From Sutcliffiella horikoshii (GTDB lineage: Bacteria; Bacillota; Bacilli; Bacillales; Bacillaceae_I): a DNA stretch of 64,000 bases. A program made the position numbers and the translations under genes. This document shows positions 8,192 through 15,998 of this stretch, one piece after another. Position 1 is the first letter of the stretch. Each line of letters begins with the position of its first letter. The stretch spans positions 62,001-126,000 of the forward strand of contig NZ_RXZI01000003.1 in NCBI RefSeq assembly GCF_021991925.1, written 5' to 3'. The notes beneath the pieces are model-generated. The model was not told the origin of the DNA. It saw only the letters and a list, made by a program, of their open reading frames with translations, and ran no database searches.

Positions 8192-9016
8192 ATGGCAGAA
8201 AACAAAACAAATAATACAGAAAATCAAACAGAGGAACAAAACACGAATAAGGAAGAAACATCATTTGCAGGTCCAATTACTCGTTCCATTGCGGGAGGAC
8301 TAATCGGGGCAACAGTGGGTTATTTAGCTACTCCTGAAAACGGGAAGAAACTAATGGAAAGTATTGATACTGAGGCGCTTAAATCAAAGAGTTCTAGTTT
8401 TGGAGAAACAGCCAAGGAAAAATCCAAGAAAGCTTATGAATCTATCAAAAGTTCAGCAAAAGGTATGTTTAATAAAGAAAACGAGGAAACGAATGAAGAT
8501 GATTCTGAAAATGAAGCTTCCAATGAAGATGCTTCAAGTGAACAAGAGGTGGCTGCAACAAAAGAGTCTACAAAGGAGGACTCCACAAATGAAGATTACG
8601 AATCCTTGAAAGAAGAAAATAAAAATCTGAACGACCGATTAGGGAAGTTAGAAGAAATGCTGACTAAACTAACGGAAGAAAAAGAAGCAGCCAATAGCTC
8701 CGAGGAAGACAACAAAGAGGAAAAGGAAGAGGGTAGCAAAGAAGACAACAAAGAGGAAAAGGAAGAGGATAGCGAAGAAGACTCCGAAGAGGATGGCGAG
8801 GAAGACAGCGAAGAAGATAAGGAAGAAGATGGCGAAGAAGAGTCCGACGAAGAGGAAGACGATTCAGAAGAGAAAGATGATAGTGAGGATGATGAAAAGG
8901 GAAAGAAAAATAAACCAAAAAAGAAACGTTCTACAGCTAAAAAGTCTTCTAAGAAGAAAAAAGATGAAGAGAGCAATGGAACCACTCTTTCCAGTGATGA
9001 CGATACTTCATCTTAA
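8192..9016 (+). CDS. gvpT: Gas vesicle protein GvpT with YtxH-like segment and acidic/lysine-rich low-complexity tail
   Basis: A 274-residue protein in the gvpT position. An Asn/Gln/Glu-rich start precedes a glycine-rich hydrophobic YtxH-like segment (ITRSIAGGLIGATVGYLATP, about residues 30-50). A coiled coil follows (YESLKEENKNLNDRLGKLEE, near 135-160), then about 80 residues that are almost only E, D, S, K and G, and a lysine-rich block (KKNKPKKKRSTAKKSSKKKK). The acidic region is encoded by simple GAA/GAC/GAG repeats and could vary in length by slippage. The role in B. megaterium is accessory. The identity rests on gene order and architecture. Confidence 0.85.
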   Translation: MAENKTNNTENQTEEQNTNKEETSFAGPITRSIAGGLIGATVGYLATPENGKKLMESIDTEALKSKSSSFGETAKEKSKKAYESIKSSAKGMFNKENEETNEDDSENEASNEDASSEQEVAATKESTKEDSTNEDYESLKEENKNLNDRLGKLEEMLTKLTEEKEAANSSEEDNKEEKEEGSKEDNKEEKEEDSEEDSEEDGEEDSEEDKEEDGEEESDEEEDDSEEKDDSEDDEKGKKNKPKKKRSTAKKSSKKKKDEESNGTTLSSDDDTSS

Positions 9017-9037
9017 TGAATGAAGGGAGTTTTTTAT

Positions 9038-9823
9038 ATGACTAATGAGCAGTCGGCAGGGAAAGACAACATTCTTGCTTTCCTTGTCCGGGCAACGAAT
9101 AATCACAATCTTTCAATCGATATCACATTAAATGTAAATGGTGCCATTGTTACAGGAACGATCGTTTCAGCCAAGGAATACTTCGTTGGTCTGAGTGAAA
9201 CCTTTGAAGACGGCAGTGATGTGGCTCAACAGCTTAGTGAAAAGTTTGCTGAAGCAGGAGAAGCAATTGATTCAGGAGAAGATGCCGAAGCAAGCTTCAT
9301 CCACCTTAAGGACGCCAAAGTTTTTTGTGGGAGCAGTAAACCAACCCCTTCTAAGGGAACAGCTCTTTGGAGAGGTCCGCTAAGCGATATTAATGGCTTC
9401 TTTCTAGATGATTTCACAGACAGCGGGGAAGAGGATGAAGATTCCGATGATAATAGTGACTATCAATCATTGAAAGAGAAAAACGGTAAACTCACAGATC
9501 GTATAGCAAAATTAGAAGAGATGATAGCAAAACTTAGAGATGATGATGAAGATGAGGATAAGTCCGAAGAATCCGAAGTTGAAACTGAATCTGCAGAAAA
9601 CCAAGATTCAGAGAAAGACAATGCCAAGGATGATCATGGGGATAAGTCTGAAGAATCCGAAGTTGAAACTGAATCTGCAGAAAACCAAGATTCAGAGAAA
9701 GACAAAGCTAAGGATGATGAGAATAAAGAAAAGAGTGAGAAAAAGCGCTCAGGAACTAAATCTAGTTCTACCAAAACGAAAAAGAAATCGTCATCATCCA
9801 AAAAGACAGCTAAAGCTGAATAA
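9038..9823 (+). CDS. gvpU: GvpU paralogue 1 with GvpT-like coiled-coil and charged tail (long GvpU)
   Basis: A 261-residue protein. Residues 1-130 form a GvpU domain (NNHNLSIDITLNVNGAIVTG; SETFEDGSDVAQQLSEKFAEAGE; FIHLKDAKVFCGSSKPTP; LWRGPLSDINGFFLDD). A coiled coil (SLKEKNGKLTDRIAKLEEM, about 143-166), an acidic region with two tandem 28-residue copies of a DKSEESEVETESAENQDSEK unit (174-201 and 202-229), and a K/S-rich end follow. The tail strongly resembles that of the adjacent GvpT, so this looks like a fusion of GvpU with a GvpT-type tail. GvpU of B. megaterium is reported to cluster vesicles by phase transition. The ATG at 9038 is chosen because of AAGGGAG at 9023-9029. Confidence 0.88.
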   Translation: MTNEQSAGKDNILAFLVRATNNHNLSIDITLNVNGAIVTGTIVSAKEYFVGLSETFEDGSDVAQQLSEKFAEAGEAIDSGEDAEASFIHLKDAKVFCGSSKPTPSKGTALWRGPLSDINGFFLDDFTDSGEEDEDSDDNSDYQSLKEKNGKLTDRIAKLEEMIAKLRDDDEDEDKSEESEVETESAENQDSEKDNAKDDHGDKSEESEVETESAENQDSEKDKAKDDENKEKSEKKRSGTKSSSTKTKKKSSSSKKTAKAE

Positions 9824-9884
9824 AGCAAGACAGGGAGCGGAAACGCTCTGACTTTCTTTTCAACTTAAGAAAGGGGAAGTGTGA

Positions 9885-10280
9885 ATGAATAGTGAACTTG
9901 GTGCTAATAAGGACAGTATTTTAGAGTTCTTTGTGCAAGCTGCCAATAGACACGATTTTTCACTTGATATTACCTTAAACGTTAACGGTGCTGTGATATC
10001 AGGTACTCTTATACCGGCAAAGGATTACTTTGAAACGATGAGTGAAACGTTTGAAGATGGTAATGAAATAGCCCAAAAAATCAGTGAACAACTTGCAAAT
10101 GCAGGGGAAAGCGTTGATTCCAGTAAAGGCGCTGAAGTTAATTTCATCCATCTGAAAAATACAAAGGTTTATTGTGGAGATAATAAACCTACACCATCGG
10201 AAGGGAAAATTCTTTGGAGAGGGAAACTAAGCGAAGTAGACGGTTTCTTTTTAGGAAGGATTTCAGATAGTGGTTCCTGA
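9885..10280 (+). CDS. gvpU: GvpU paralogue 2 (short form)
   Basis: A 131-residue GvpU-family protein, about the usual length for GvpU. It aligns along its whole length with the first domain of the product at 9038 (HDFSLDITLNVNGAVISG; MSETFEDGNEIAQKISEQLA; NFIHLKNTKVYCGDNKPTP; ILWRGKLSEVDGFFLG). It lacks the coiled coil and charged tail. AAAGGGGAAG precedes ATG 9885. It is the last gene of the gas-vesicle cluster and is followed by a strong hairpin. The tandem pair gives the cell one short and one long GvpU. Confidence 0.92.
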   Translation: MNSELGANKDSILEFFVQAANRHDFSLDITLNVNGAVISGTLIPAKDYFETMSETFEDGNEIAQKISEQLANAGESVDSSKGAEVNFIHLKNTKVYCGDNKPTPSEGKILWRGKLSEVDGFFLGRISDSGS

Positions 10281-10301
10281 CCAATAAATACCCAGTCATA
10301 A

Positions 10302-10335
10302 AAAGCAGCTGTCAGATAGACCTGACAGCTGCTTT
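10302..10335 (+). terminator. Terminator of the gas-vesicle operon
   Basis: A perfect 14-bp stem, AAAGCAGCTGTCAG (10302-10315) with CTGACAGCTGCTTT (10322-10335), and a 6-nt loop. Half of the same hairpin (GAAGCTGCTTTTTT) recurs at 10786-10799, on the far side of the repeat element that follows. Confidence 0.85.
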
Positions 10336-10788
10336 AGTGTGTAGAAAAAGTTATTTTACTCTTCAAGAAAATGCAATACCCATGTTGATCGTAGTGATAG
10401 GCGCGAAGACTCCAGCGGGAGGAAGGGACATGGGAGACCCCGCAGGAAAGCGAGGCCACTGAAAAACCCAATAACTTATCGTTCAAATGATTTTTAGCTG
10501 TTAATTGGAGCAATAGGCGCAGACTCCTGCGGGGGGATAGCGACAATCTTGAGACCCCGCAGGGCGCAGCTCGAGGAGGCTCAAGATTGTCGCCCCGCGG
10601 AAAGCGAAGCCGTTTGCGAAGATTAACAGCGGTGTTAACCAGATTATTAACATTCATTACTTTTTCAGTGGCCTTGGCGTAGCCGAGGAGGCTTCCGGAC
10701 CGCCCGCAGGAAAGCGAAGCGCCTGTAACGCGAAGATCAACAAGTAAATGCAAATCTAAAGATAATTATGGTTTGTCAGAAGTCTGAA
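10336..10788 (-). repeat. Interspersed GC-rich palindromic repeat element (copy 1)
   Basis: About 450 bp with no credible gene, although stop-free frames exist by chance. It contains three GC-rich palindromic modules, the central one being GCGACAATCTTGAG ... CTCAAGATTGTCGC with AGACCCCGCAGGGCG between. A near-identical copy in the opposite orientation lies at 37737-38175, and a partial copy at 22640-22755. Ends: AGTGTGTAGAAAAAG on the left and GTTTGTCAGAAGTCTGAAG on the right, both shared with the other large elements. It is placed between a full and a half copy of the gas-vesicle terminator hairpin. Confidence 0.85.
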
Positions 10789-10806
10789 GCTGCTTTTTTC
10801 AATTAT

Positions 10807-12570
10807 TCAATTTCTTTTACCGGGACGTGTGTAGCCTACCGAAGCTCCATCACGTCTGGCATCAGCAACTCCAACATATTCGTCCTTTTCATAGTCTATT
10901 AAAATACTTTGTACATTTCCGATCAGTTCTGAATTGCTCGGGAAACGGTGTCCCATTGCATTCAGTTCCGAGAGAACTTCCGCAGATATACCATCTTCGT
11001 AACGATAGCTATTGATGGTATTCGTATAAATACGAGGTTCTGCAATCGCTTCTTCGAGTCCCATTTCATAGTCCATGACATTCAACACCACTTGTAAAAC
11101 GGAAGTGATAATGGTAGGCCCACCAGGTGATCCAACACTCATAATGGGTTTCCCATCTTCAAAAACAATCGTAGGGGTCATGGAGCTAAGTGGTCGTTTG
11201 TTCGGTTGGACTTCATTCGCTCCGCCTGGTCTAGCATCAAAGTCTGTCAATTCGTTGTTAAGCATAAATCCGTATCCTGGTACCATAATTCCAGAGCCGA
11301 ATACTTGTTCAATGGTGGTGGTATAGGAAACAAGATTTCCCCATCTGTCAGCGACGGTAAAGTGAGTGGTTTCCCCGATATCCTTTTCGTCGTTTTGCTT
11401 TATTACATTATAATTAGGATCAACATCTTCATATTGCCAAGGATCTCCTGGCTGTGGATTTGTGTTGACGGAATTAATATCAATGAGGGCACTGCGTTCT
11501 GCGATGTAATCTGGGTGAAGCAAGCCAATCATCGGAACTTCCACGAATTCTGGATCTCCTGCATATGCCCCACGGTCTGCATAAGATAGATGCATGGCTT
11601 CAGCGAGTAAGTGATATACTTCTTTTGATCTACGGTCATACTGGCTGATATCGAAACTATCTAATGTTTTTAACATTTGTAGTAAGAACAATCCTCCGGA
11701 GCTTGGAGGTGGCATGCTCGCAATGTCATAGCCCTTATATTCTCCCCATACCGGTTCGTCCTCTGTGACTCCATAATTTTGTAGATCTTCAATCGTCATG
11801 CTACCTCCAAAATCCTGGACGGTCGCGGCAAGAGCTTCCCCAATCTCTCCATCGTAAAAGACTTCTGAACCATGGGATCTAATTAGTTTGAACGTTTTTG
11901 CAAGGTCTTTCTGGACTAGCCAATCTCCCTCCTTTATTGGTTCGCCCTTTGGAAGAAACACTTCCTTGGCAGCAGTTCCTGCCAATTTTTCTTTATTGTT
12001 TTCGATTTGTAACGCCAACTGTCTATCTACCGAGAATCCATTTTGTGCAAGTTGAAATGCTGGGGTGATCAATTGTTGGAAAGGTCTGGTTCCCCATTTC
12101 TCATGGGCTGCTTCCAGACCCTTCAATGTCCCTGGCACTCCAACAGAATTACCATGTCTCACACGCTCCTGGAAGGGGATGAGGCTACCATCAGGATTCA
12201 AGAACATATCAGGTGTCGCGCCGGCTGGAGCCCGTTCTCGACTATTCACAATCGTTGTTTCATCCGTTTCTGCGTCATACACCATCATAAATCCACCGCC
12301 ACCAATACCTGACATCATCGGTTCCACTACGTTTAAGGCGAATTGGACCGCAATGGCAGCATCCATCGCATTGCCGCCTTTCCTCAGAATATCCGCTCCG
12401 ATCTCCGATGCAAGTGGATGGGATGTAGACACCATGCCATCTTTGCCCACGGCCACTTCATTACTGCCTTTAACCGGTTTTTGGGCATGTCCGAAATTGG
12501 GGACAAGTGCCATCAATAGGACTAATGATAGAATAATGGAACATAAAGATTTTAAGTTTCTTCTTTTCAT
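10807..12570 (-). CDS. ggt: Gamma-glutamyltransferase (secreted)
   Basis: A 587-residue precursor with a Sec signal peptide (MKRRNLKSLCSIILSLVLLM ... FGHA). An Ntn-hydrolase, it self-cleaves before the nucleophile Thr of GETTHFTVADRWGN into large and small subunits. It hydrolyses or transfers gamma-glutamyl groups from glutathione, glutamine or poly-gamma-glutamate outside the cell. Family motifs include GGNAMDAAIA, GIGGGGFMMVY, PPPSSGG, SSMTPTIVFEDG and GSPGGPTIITSV. The length is normal for Bacillus Ggt. Upstream, on the minus strand, AAGGAGTCGAGGTGG precedes the ATG. It seems monocistronic. Confidence 0.95.
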   Translation of the reverse strand: MKRRNLKSLCSIILSLVLLMALVPNFGHAQKPVKGSNEVAVGKDGMVSTSHPLASEIGADILRKGGNAMDAAIAVQFALNVVEPMMSGIGGGGFMMVYDAETDETTIVNSRERAPAGATPDMFLNPDGSLIPFQERVRHGNSVGVPGTLKGLEAAHEKWGTRPFQQLITPAFQLAQNGFSVDRQLALQIENNKEKLAGTAAKEVFLPKGEPIKEGDWLVQKDLAKTFKLIRSHGSEVFYDGEIGEALAATVQDFGGSMTIEDLQNYGVTEDEPVWGEYKGYDIASMPPPSSGGLFLLQMLKTLDSFDISQYDRRSKEVYHLLAEAMHLSYADRGAYAGDPEFVEVPMIGLLHPDYIAERSALIDINSVNTNPQPGDPWQYEDVDPNYNVIKQNDEKDIGETTHFTVADRWGNLVSYTTTIEQVFGSGIMVPGYGFMLNNELTDFDARPGGANEVQPNKRPLSSMTPTIVFEDGKPIMSVGSPGGPTIITSVLQVVLNVMDYEMGLEEAIAEPRIYTNTINSYRYEDGISAEVLSELNAMGHRFPSNSELIGNVQSILIDYEKDEYVGVADARRDGASVGYTRPGKRN

Positions 12571-12787
12571 TTTTCCACCTCGACTCCTTTTTTGTTTTAC
12601 AGGTATTTCTATACCAAGGGTAAAGTTAAAGGGAGAGGATGGTCAACTAAATGGGCTGAAAATTCAGGAAAATAAGCAAAGTTAACTATATGCTATTCCA
12701 TTTGTACTAACTGATATTGTGAGAAAAAGCAATTTTATCCATATTTGTCATCAGGACATATGAAGCAAGGCAAGCTGCATAGAAAAA
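12571..12787. other. Upstream region of ggt
   Basis: A 217-bp intergenic stretch that holds the ggt ribosome site (minus strand, 12576-12590) and must hold its promoter. No convincing -35/-10 pair was identified. No gene is seen. Confidence 0.4.
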
Positions 12788-12810
12788 AGGAAACCAATAA
12801 ACGGTCTCCT
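12788..12810. terminator. Left copy of a duplicated terminator-like hairpin
   Basis: AGGAAACC-AATAAAC-GGTCTCCT, a stem with one mismatch. It is a diverged version of the perfect hairpin AAGGAGACC-GGTAAAC-GGTCTCCTT at 13791-13815. The two copies bracket the repeat island between them. Confidence 0.5.
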
Positions 12811-13790
12811 TCAGACTTTTGACAAACCTAAAGTTGTTTAAATTCTAGTAATTTTTGTAATCTAATTTAAGTCGCTTGATATTCGCAACCGGCTCCACTT
12901 ATCCAGGACGACCTTGAGCCTCTCACACTACATGAGGTCCAATAATGATGGCTTCCACCTCGAAATGCTTTTCGATATACCCGATGAAGACAATCTCAAC
13001 CGAAATTCACCTTCGAGATTGTCTTCATACACCCGATGATTACAATCTCAATCGAAATTCACCCTCAAGATTGTCTTCATACCACCGATGATGACAATCT
13101 CAATCGAAATTCACCTTCGAGATTGTCTTCATACACCCGATGAAGACAATCTCAATCGAAATTCACCCTCAAGATTGTCTTCATACCACCGATGATGACA
13201 ATCTCAACCGAAATCCACCCTCGAGATTGTCTTCATACACCCGATGATGACAATCTCAACCGAAATTCACCTTCGAGATTGTCTTCATACACCCGATGAA
13301 GACAATCTCAATCGAAATTCACCCTCAAGATTGTCTTCATACCACCGATGAAGACAATCTCAACCGAAATTCACCTTCGAGATTGTCTTCATACACCCGA
13401 TGAAGACAATCTCAACCGAAATCCACCCTCAAGATTGTCTTCATACCACCGATGAAGACAATCTCAACCGAAATTCACCTTCGAGATTGTCTTCATACAC
13501 CCGATGAAGACAATCTCAACCGAAATTCACCTTCGAGATTGTCTTCATACACCCGATGAAGACAATCTCAATCGAAATTCACCTTCGAGATTGTCTTCAT
13601 ACACCCGATGAAGACAATCTCAACCGAAATCCACCCTCAAGATTGTCTTCATACACCCGATGAAGACAATCTCAACCGAAATTCACCCTTAAGATTGTCT
13701 TCAGCCAGCCGAGAAAGTCACCTACATTAGCCGCGATATAGAACGAAGGATACGCAATAACTATTTCGTATGACTTTGTCTAACAAACTG
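12811..13790 (+). repeat. Repeat island with shared ends, enclosing a palindromic tandem array
   Basis: It starts TTCAGACTTTTGACAAACC and ends GACTTTGTCTAACAAACTG. These ends match the ends of the elements at 10.3 and 37.7 kb (TTCAGACTGTTGACAAAC; TTTGTCTACACACTTTAAG) and are imperfect inverted repeats of each other. The interior is different: a short unique part (12830-12985) followed by the 52-bp tandem array. No coding potential is seen across this 1 kb. Confidence 0.75.
12986..13713. repeat. Tandem array: 14 units of 52 bp, each a palindrome
   Basis: Fourteen consecutive units of exactly 52 bp. The unit is GAAGACAATCTCAACCGAA, then ATTCACCTTC, then GAGATTGTCTTCATACACCC plus GAT. The arms GAAGACAATCTC / GAGATTGTCTTC are perfect inverted repeats around a 16-17-nt loop. 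Variants (GATGACAATCTC, CTCAAGATTGTC, CCACCGAT for CACCCGAT) alternate in places, giving a higher-order pattern of about 104 bp. The first unit starts at 12986 and the last ends at 13713. It is not a CRISPR: there are no unique spacers. Confidence 0.95.
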
Positions 13791-13815
13791 AAGGAGACCG
13801 GTAAACGGTCTCCTT
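13791..13815 (-). terminator. Terminator downstream of the 5'-nucleotidase gene (minus strand)
   Basis: A perfect 9-bp stem, AAGGAGACC-GGTAAAC-GGTCTCCTT. The gene on the minus strand ends at 13828, so this hairpin acts on its transcript. A diverged copy is at 12788-12810. Confidence 0.7.
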
Positions 13816-13827
13816 CTCCTTAACAAC

Positions 13828-15750
13828 TTACTTCACTTGTATTCTGCCTTCCACACCAGGAATTACAACATTGGATTGTAATGCCTCGATCAGAACAGAG
13901 CTTAACAGTTCTCCACTGTCAAATTCAATATTTTCAGCTTTGAACATATTGAAACCATCTCCACCTACAGCCGTAAAATTGTTGGTTGCAACAGAATATG
14001 CTTGATCATTGATTAAAGGCTCACCGTTGATAACTACTTTTTCCACCCGGCTTCCGGCCGATTTTGCTGGATCGAAGGTGAATGTCAACCCGGAGACATG
14101 AAGGAATCCGCCATTCTCTTGAGGGTAGACACGGACGGAATGTTCAAGCGCCGCCTTTATTTCTGCACCTGTCAAAGTTGTTCTTACAAGGGTATTATCA
14201 AAGGGTAATGTGGTTAACACATGGTTTCTTGTCACATCACCAGCAGGAATGGAAGCGCGAATTCCTCCTCCGTTTGTTACGGCAATATCCGTTCCAAGGG
14301 TTTCACGCATGGCATCTGTAATAAGATTGCCAAGGTTCGTCTCTTTCGTTCTGACATCTCCTCTTTCTCCATCCAATTGCACGGAAGTGTTAGCAATGAC
14401 AACGTTTAATTCCGCATCCACAGCTTCTTTATAGGATTGCAGGATAGCTGCAACTTGTGGGTTCTCTTGTTTATTTTGGCTATCTCTGTAAAGGAAGCCA
14501 TTCACACCGATAAGCTTGTCCTTATGGAAAATCAAATTCGTATTACCTAGGGCTTTCCCGTATTCATTCGCTTGTGTTACATAAGAATGTTCAAATTTAA
14601 TAGGGCTCTCAATCGTATCATGGCTATGTCCGCCAAAGATCACATCAATTCCCTCTACTTCGTTTGCGATGTTTTCGTCGGTATCAAGTCCCGCATGGGA
14701 AATGGCTACAATAACATCCACTTGATCACGAAGTTGTTCGACCATCTCTTTTGCTACAGTCACTTCATCTTCAAAGGTAATCCCTACTATACCTGCAGGG
14801 TTGGTCTTCTCAGCCGTATCCGTAGCGGTCAAGCCAACCAATGCTATTTTCTTACCATCCTTTTCAACGATGGTATATCCATCAAGGAACGGATTTCCGT
14901 TTTTAAGGATATTGGCGCTCACTAAAGGAAAGTTCAACTCGTCCTTTAATGCCAAAAGATGATCCTGACCATAGTTAAAATCATGGTTACCAGGTACCAT
15001 TGCATCGTATTTCATTTCATTCATCGCATCGACTGCGGCTTGTCCTTTATTCATCGTTACATAGTTAGTGCCGTGGAACGTATCACCTAGGTCGATTAAG
15101 AGAGTGGGGTTCTTGCTGCGTGCTTTATTGGTAAGTTCACTTATTTTTGCAAGCCCCATCTCTTTATTTGTTTGGTTATAAATGATTCTACCGTGCATGT
15201 CGTTTGTATGAACAACCGTAACGAAATCGAAGTTCTTTTCGTAGCTGATCATCATTTGGTTTAAATCTGAATAGGTTACTGGTTTTTTAGGTAAGAGTGT
15301 ACCCCTTTTGTCATCAACCAATCCAAGTTCCACTGCTGCTGAAAGTTCTCGTGTGAAGTCAGGGTTGATTGCTCGGTGGTCTTTGAATTTTTTCACAGAT
15401 TCACTAGAATAGGAGTCCCGAAGGTTAAGGGAACGAATTAAGAATACATAAGCCTGTTCACGAGTTATTTTCTCGTTCGGTCCGAAAGAGGTTTCCTGCA
15501 CATCTGTCAGGATATTCGTACGAATAGCCGCTTCTACGTAGGGCTTTAAGTCGGCATCTACGTCCGAGTAAGGTATTTCCCCGTCCTGAAGGTCAATATC
15601 GAGAGTATGTACCAATTCTTTTACAAATTCACCTTTGGTAACAGGTTCATTTTTATTTTGACCCGCATGAACAAAGTCAGGGTTCATGAAGCTTGTAAGC
15701 GCTAATATAACGGTCAGCATCATGACAATAGAAAGTTTAATCTGTTTCAT
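13828..15750 (-). CDS. Secreted 5'-nucleotidase / 2',3'-cyclic phosphodiesterase with N-terminal SLH-like region
   Basis: A 640-residue exported metallophosphoesterase. A signal peptide (MKQIKLSIVMMLTVILAL ... FVHA) is followed by SLH-like repeats, about residues 35-165 (VTKGEFVKELVHTL; PYSDVDADLKPYVEAAIR; FGPNEKITREQAYVFLIRSL). The calcineurin-like catalytic domain follows: HTNDMHGR, DLGDTFHGT, GNHDFNYG, ISHAGL, GGHSHD. The C-terminal nucleotide-binding domain has TNGGGIRASIPAGDV and VGGDGFNMF. It dephosphorylates extracellular nucleotides for phosphate and nucleoside salvage; the SLH-like repeats suggest attachment to the cell wall. It is monocistronic. Confidence 0.92.
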   Translation of the reverse strand: MKQIKLSIVMMLTVILALTSFMNPDFVHAGQNKNEPVTKGEFVKELVHTLDIDLQDGEIPYSDVDADLKPYVEAAIRTNILTDVQETSFGPNEKITREQAYVFLIRSLNLRDSYSSESVKKFKDHRAINPDFTRELSAAVELGLVDDKRGTLLPKKPVTYSDLNQMMISYEKNFDFVTVVHTNDMHGRIIYNQTNKEMGLAKISELTNKARSKNPTLLIDLGDTFHGTNYVTMNKGQAAVDAMNEMKYDAMVPGNHDFNYGQDHLLALKDELNFPLVSANILKNGNPFLDGYTIVEKDGKKIALVGLTATDTAEKTNPAGIVGITFEDEVTVAKEMVEQLRDQVDVIVAISHAGLDTDENIANEVEGIDVIFGGHSHDTIESPIKFEHSYVTQANEYGKALGNTNLIFHKDKLIGVNGFLYRDSQNKQENPQVAAILQSYKEAVDAELNVVIANTSVQLDGERGDVRTKETNLGNLITDAMRETLGTDIAVTNGGGIRASIPAGDVTRNHVLTTLPFDNTLVRTTLTGAEIKAALEHSVRVYPQENGGFLHVSGLTFTFDPAKSAGSRVEKVVINGEPLINDQAYSVATNNFTAVGGDGFNMFKAENIEFDSGELLSSVLIEALQSNVVIPGVEGRIQVK

Positions 15751-15998
15751 CCAAACACTCCCTTATTCAAATTTTAAAGTCAATTTCTATTATATTAGAA
15801 AACTATTAATTTTTAATTAGTTCTATGGTCCTGAGTATAAGGTATGTTTTGGTAAAGCTCTTTTCTCCAAAATTACTGCCTCTAGTAAAGTAAAAAGTCG
15901 GCAATTGCACTTTTGCCGCTTAAATTAACGTAATAGCAGCGTTCAGTAAAGAAAATAAAAAAGCAATGCCTCTACTGACATTGCCGTGGTAGTTAATC
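15751..15998. other. Intergenic region upstream of the 5'-nucleotidase gene
   Basis: 248 bp without a gene. It holds the ribosome site of the 13828-15750 gene and, at 15856-15960, a degraded copy of the GGCTCTTTTC repeat family, listed separately. Confidence 0.5.
15856..15960 (+). repeat. Degraded copy of the GGCTCTTTTC MITE-like family
   Basis: It begins AGCTCTTTTCTCCAAAATTA and contains TAAAAAGTCGGCAATTGCAC and CAGTAAAGAAAATAA. All of these are shared with the intact element at 40980-41163. The right terminal repeat is missing, so it is a remnant. Confidence 0.6.

Noticed and set aside
8596-8985. Serine-rich minus-strand frame opposite gvpT
   Set aside because: Antisense of the acidic GvpT codons (GAA/GAG read as TTC/CTC and TCx); a shadow of gvpT.
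2589-10280. Gas-vesicle cluster as a recently mobilised island
   Set aside because: No integrase, tRNA gene, IS or direct repeats bound the cluster, and codon use is like the neighbours; horizontal origin cannot be supported from this window.
10334-10753. 139-codon minus-strand open frame over the repeat element
   Set aside because: It lies wholly inside the interspersed GC-rich repeat; a similar frame appears in the inverted copy because the DNA is repeated. No ribosome site and no protein-like composition.
12065-12685. 206-codon plus-strand frame opposite ggt
   Set aside because: Shadow of the ggt signal-peptide and large-subunit coding region; no family resemblance.
12986-13713. CRISPR array
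   Set aside because: The whole 52-bp unit is repeated without unique spacers, each unit is a palindrome, and no cas genes are in the window.
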